Below, one piece after another: positions 61,197 through 64,000 of a stretch of DNA of 64,000 nucleotides (position 1 is its first letter; every line of letters begins with the position of its first letter). The DNA comes from Rudanella lutea DSM 19387. Lineage in GTDB: Bacteria; Bacteroidota; Bacteroidia; Cytophagales; Spirosomataceae. The notes beneath the pieces are model-generated. The model saw only the letters and a program-made list of their open reading frames with translations. It was not told where the DNA came from and did no database searches. The stretch lies in the NCBI RefSeq assembly GCF_000383955.1, contig NZ_KB913013.1, forward strand, positions 2,462,694-2,526,693. Reading direction: 5' to 3'. A program made the position numbers and the translations under genes.

Positions 61197-61366
61197 TGGG
61201 CGTTCACGCTGTAAGCCGGAAGCTGCCTTACGGATCACAACCTGACCGCAGGGGACGTTCGCCCTGTCAGCCAGAATCCGCCCCGCAAGCCCCAACTTCC
61301 ATAACCGGGGCGTTCGCATTGTCGCCGAGACGACGGCAAACAAGCCACGGCTTGACCCTGCACCCA
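61197..61366. repeat. 55-bp degenerate tandem repeat, about three copies
   Basis: CGTTC recurs at 61202, 61257 and 61312, exactly 55 bp apart. The copies also share GGG before it and CTGT(A/C)AGCC or TTGTCGCC after it. The copies are diverged. They lie directly upstream of the hypothetical gene. Confidence 0.7.
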
Positions 61367-61644
61367 ACACACTATTGTACGTAAACTCGCGGAACTACAA
61401 AGGCTTTATACTGACACGTTTGTCGTTCTGCGACGGACTTTATGACTGGTCCCATGAATAGGTTACCCTATTTGCCTAAAATAAACCGAATGGTTCCTTA
61501 TTTCCAAATGAGTTACTTACGTTTGCTTCATGAATCGCGCAGTTGTTGACCCCCAATTTATTATCCGGTATTAGGACATCGACGGTCATCCTAATTACCT
61601 CTTCGAGGCCGCCAAGCAACTGTATCAGCCAATAACCGTCTCGC

Positions 61645-61687
61645 GAACCTGAGCCAACGGGCACATACGCACCGTTGCCTCACTCAG
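61645..61687 (+). repeat. Island-flanking direct repeat, right copy
   Basis: Partner of 59086-59128. It lies 95 bp before the SPW gene and marks the right border of the AT-rich island. Confidence 0.7.
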
Positions 61688-61782
61688 TCGCCGGATGCCC
61701 GGCACGTACCGGCTGTAGGTTGTTAAAAACACATCAGGTGACCCAACAACCAGCCCGCTTCGGGGTGCTGTTGTTATTAACG

Positions 61783-62151
61783 ATGGAGTACATGAGCCGG
61801 AAACCCATTCCAACCAAAGTCCACGGCATGCTGGACTATGCCAGCGGGGCTTTGTTTATTGCGTCGCCCTGGCTTTTCAAGTTTGCCGATAACAAAGCAG
61901 CCCGGCGGGTGGCCGTTGGCACGGGTGTTGCCGTGCTCGGTTTGTCGGCACTAACAAATTACGAAGCTGGCCTGTCGCGGCAGATACCCATGCGTACGCA
62001 CCTCAACGTCGATACGCTTAACGGGGTGCTGGTGGCAGCTTCGCCCTGGCTATTTGGCTTCGCGAAACGCAAATACTGGCCGCATCTGGCCTTTGGTTTG
62101 CTCGAAGTGGGAGCTGGCTTGCTGACCCGGCGCAAACCCGCCGATGTCTGA
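61783..62151 (+). CDS. SPW repeat membrane protein
   Basis: 122 residues from the ATG at 61783 (an ATG at 61792 is also possible; an open frame from 61675 has no likeness). Four hydrophobic segments appear as two similar halves, each with the ASPWLF motif (FIASPWLFKFADNK and VAASPWLFGFAKRK). The SPW family consists of small membrane proteins of unknown role. It lies just outside the right border of the island. Confidence 0.85.
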   Translation: MEYMSRKPIPTKVHGMLDYASGALFIASPWLFKFADNKAARRVAVGTGVAVLGLSALTNYEAGLSRQIPMRTHLNVDTLNGVLVAASPWLFGFAKRKYWPHLAFGLLEVGAGLLTRRKPADV

Positions 62152-62174
62152 TAAACGCAGCTCTGTTACAACAC

Positions 62175-62442
62175 AAACATGAGTCATCCCGAATTTTCAA
62201 CATCTTGATGGTTCAGGCCCAAGTTCCCCTTGCATGCCCCGTTAGGGGCTTAATGTTTGTAGCTAACGGGGAAAATGATCCAAATAGCCGAGCCCCGAAG
62301 GGGCGTAACTTGATTCGAGTTACGCCCCTTCGGGGCTCTGGTTCTCTTGAGAGACGTCTTTTCTAGCAACATTGGGCCCCTAACGGGGCGTTGGGTTGGG
62401 TCGAGGCCTAGACTACCCTAAAATTCGGGATGACTCATGTTT
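62175..62442. mobile_element. 268-bp MITE-like element with perfect 23-bp terminal inverted repeats
   Basis: The 23-base ends (62175-62197 and 62420-62442) are exact complements. Inside is a perfect 21-bp hairpin (62290-62310 with 62318-62338) and two copies of CCCCTAACGGGGC-type sequence. No open frame codes for a transposase. A target duplication is not obvious. Confidence 0.75.
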
Positions 62443-62456
62443 CTTATAGCGGCCTC

Positions 62457-63680
62457 CTACCCCACCAGCAGCTGGGTTTTCATGATGCGCTGCATCTGCT
62501 GCCAGGTATTCTCCCACGACTGCTCGCGTAGAAACTGCTCCAGCTGGGGGCCATCGCTATCGTCGGACCGGTGGAGCAGAGACGCCAGGCGGGTGCTCAG
62601 TTCCTCGGCCGACCCGGCAATGCAAACGCGCTCCCAGCCACCGTAACTCCGCACCACATCGCGCACCGGGGTCGACAGAACCGGCAACCCGGCCGCCAGG
62701 TATTCGGGCGTTTTGGTGGGGCTGATGTATTTGGTGGCGGCATTGATGGCAAAGGGCATAAGCGCGGCCTGCCAGTTGCTGAAATAAGCGGGCAGATCAT
62801 CGTAGGCCTTCATACCCAGAAAATGCAGGTTCGGGTGCCTGGGTAACTGGTCGGGGTGAATCTTGGCCACCGGTCCCAGAAACACAAACTGCCAGTCGGG
62901 CCGGTGCTGCACCAGCTGGTCAATCAGGGCCAGATCGAGCCGTTCGTCGATAACCCCGCTGTATCCAATTCGGGGGCCTACGATGCCCTGCTGATCGGCC
63001 GGGTTGGGCAAGCCTGCCCGCGCCTGTACAAAGTGGTCGTAATCAATACAGCTCGGAAATGGGTACGCCCGCGTGTGGTGCTTCTGTTTGGCTTCGTACA
63101 GGCTGTAGCCGCCCGTAAACACCAGATTAGCCCGGTGCATGAGTCGCTGCTCCTGCTCAATAAGCAAGGGCGGTGCGCCCATAAACGCCGACAGTTCGTC
63201 CATACAATCGTACACGGTCAGGCGCGGATGCAGGTGATCGCTGAAGAGCATGGCCATGGGCGTGTAATACCAGACCGCGTAGTTCTGAATCCGGTGATCG
63301 GCCCGCAACTGATCCACCATCGCCCGCTGTAGTCGGATGGCCTCGTCGGGGGTAGTACCGTGGGGCAAATGGGGCTCTACCACGTATAGCTGATGCCCCG
63401 CCAACCGCACCCGCAAGCCGGGCGTATCGCTCCAGACGGGCTCCTCCACATACCACACCCGCCAACGCCGGGCGGCACGTGTCAGCAAATGCTGAGGCCG
63501 CTGATACACAAAATTCCAGCGCAGGTGCGAAAAGCAAAGCAGATCGTCAATATCGTCGGGAGTCGCCGAAGTGGCCGCGCGGGCACCCGGCGTAGTTAAG
63601 TCGGGGCTGATTCGTAGCCCCTTCGGGATGGTATTGGGTGCGGTGGTGGCAGAAGAGAGTATGTCGTTGCTGCTGTTCAT
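62457..63680 (-). CDS. Glycosyltransferase family 1-type protein
   Basis: 407 residues from the ATG at 63680; a start at 63731 adds 17 residues. A GT-B fold is suggested by LLCFSHLRWNFVYQRPQHLL at the N-terminus, the middle LTVYDCMDELSAFMGAPP, and the C-terminal GIVGPRIGYSGVIDERLDLA plus KTPEYLAAGLPVLSTPVRDV, the donor-binding E-x7-E type region. This subgroup, often called glycosyltransferase with UDP-galactopyranose mutase partners, makes surface polysaccharides. It overlaps no other gene. The MITE-like element starts 15 bp past its stop. Confidence 0.88.
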   Translation of the reverse strand: MNSSNDILSSATTAPNTIPKGLRISPDLTTPGARAATSATPDDIDDLLCFSHLRWNFVYQRPQHLLTRAARRWRVWYVEEPVWSDTPGLRVRLAGHQLYVVEPHLPHGTTPDEAIRLQRAMVDQLRADHRIQNYAVWYYTPMAMLFSDHLHPRLTVYDCMDELSAFMGAPPLLIEQEQRLMHRANLVFTGGYSLYEAKQKHHTRAYPFPSCIDYDHFVQARAGLPNPADQQGIVGPRIGYSGVIDERLDLALIDQLVQHRPDWQFVFLGPVAKIHPDQLPRHPNLHFLGMKAYDDLPAYFSNWQAALMPFAINAATKYISPTKTPEYLAAGLPVLSTPVRDVVRSYGGWERVCIAGSAEELSTRLASLLHRSDDSDGPQLEQFLREQSWENTWQQMQRIMKTQLLVG

Positions 63681-63813
63681 GTTGAAACCGTTGAGTGCGC
63701 GCCGGGCGCGGCCATGGATACTACTGTACATGACAACGGGCGAGCATCAAGGAGTAGTCATAAGTCGAAGACGCTGAATGAGGTAACGGTCCGCCAGACA
63801 GGCGGCCTACCCG

Positions 63814-64000
63814 CTACACCTCTTCGGGTGGTAGCTGCACTACCGTGAGCCAGTACGTACACAACTGCCGAACAAGCCGCGTAAACGAGGCCGGGTCGTC
63901 GGGAACCACCACCACCGAGTTGGCATCGAGTTGATAGGCCTGCATGGTATCCTGCTCCGACCCTGCCAGCCACACCACCGGAATGGCCCGCAGCTGCGGA
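63814..64000 (-). CDS. Response-regulator receiver protein, C-terminal part (runs off the window)
   Basis: 62 residues at the window edge; the N-terminus is outside. The visible part reads LRAIPVVWLAGSEQDTMQAY, then QLDANSVVVVPDDPASFTRL, then VRQLCTYWLTVVQLPPEEV, which is the end of a receiver domain. The conserved Thr/Ser and Lys of receivers are changed here (AGS and VVVVP in place of TTS and LVKP), so it may be a non-phosphorylated receiver. The last helix is Rcp-like. Confidence 0.7.
   Translation of the reverse strand, partial: PQLRAIPVVWLAGSEQDTMQAYQLDANSVVVVPDDPASFTRLVRQLCTYWLTVVQLPPEEV

Larger units (their letters stand above)
61146..61782. other. Non-coding gap with tandem repeat and direct repeat
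   Basis: About 640 bp. It holds GTTAGGC (minus strand, 61181-61187), the 55-bp tandem repeat at 61197-61366, and the right island repeat at 61645-61687. Three small open frames (about 62 codons) here show no family likeness and are not called. Confidence 0.45.

Noticed and set aside
61476-61813. Two overlapping ~62-codon open frames on the minus strand
   Set aside because: No family likeness; they cross the direct repeat and the SPW gene start.

Overview
The window is one contiguous piece of a GC-rich (mid-50s %) Bacteroidota chromosome, most likely a Cytophagales member of the Spirosoma/Rudanella type. This rests on the SusC/SusD pair, the TonB-dependent receptor with a carboxypeptidase-like plug domain, TAnnTTTG-type -7 promoter boxes, LytTR two-component genes, multi-PAS kinases and the generally high similarity to Cytophagales housekeeping proteins. 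No rRNA, tRNA or CRISPR array was recognised.

Layout. 0-8 kb: secreted esterase, type III pantothenate kinase (coaX), two DoxX-like membrane proteins, an ECF sigma factor overlapping a probable membrane anti-sigma, and a very large secreted Ig-repeat protein. 8-19 kb: a Uma2 protein, a TonB-dependent receptor, a SusD-SusC pair and an M28 peptidase, probably a peptide or oligomer uptake locus. 19-26 kb: SPFH protein with an Arc-like regulator, a DUF1016 nuclease bracketed by 37-bp direct repeats, lysS, a DUF2231 protein, an M23 peptidase and envelope proteins. 26-36 kb: a six-PAS histidine kinase, RNase H, a class-A-like serine hydrolase, an RsbQ-like hydrolase overlapping a PAS histidine kinase, and thrB and yicC. 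36-40 kb: a strikingly extended pdxA and a 2-hydroxyacid dehydrogenase.

39.8-48.2 kb is the most interesting part: a microviridin-type graspetide locus. A 64-residue precursor with the PFFARFLEGQ leader and a TIKYPSD core is followed by MvdC-like and MvdD-like ATP-grasp ligases. A divergent C39-peptidase ABC exporter is followed 15 bp later by a propeller/YYY histidine kinase and then a LytTR regulator. This gene order resembles peptide-pheromone export and sensing loci.

48-58 kb carries a MacB-like permease, YbjQ and M48 proteins, a four-PAS kinase, a nitrilase-family amidase, a response regulator, an RsbRD-like kinase and an MFS transporter. 59-61.7 kb is an AT-rich island with two same-strand genes, attC-like intergenic repeats, a 55-bp tandem repeat and flanking direct repeats. 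The end holds an SPW protein, a 268-bp MITE-like element with perfect 23-bp terminal inverted repeats, a glycosyltransferase and a truncated receiver-domain protein.

A recurring feature is a family of intergenic hairpins whose arms are built from 7- or 8-bp units. In two places these have been captured as coding sequence.
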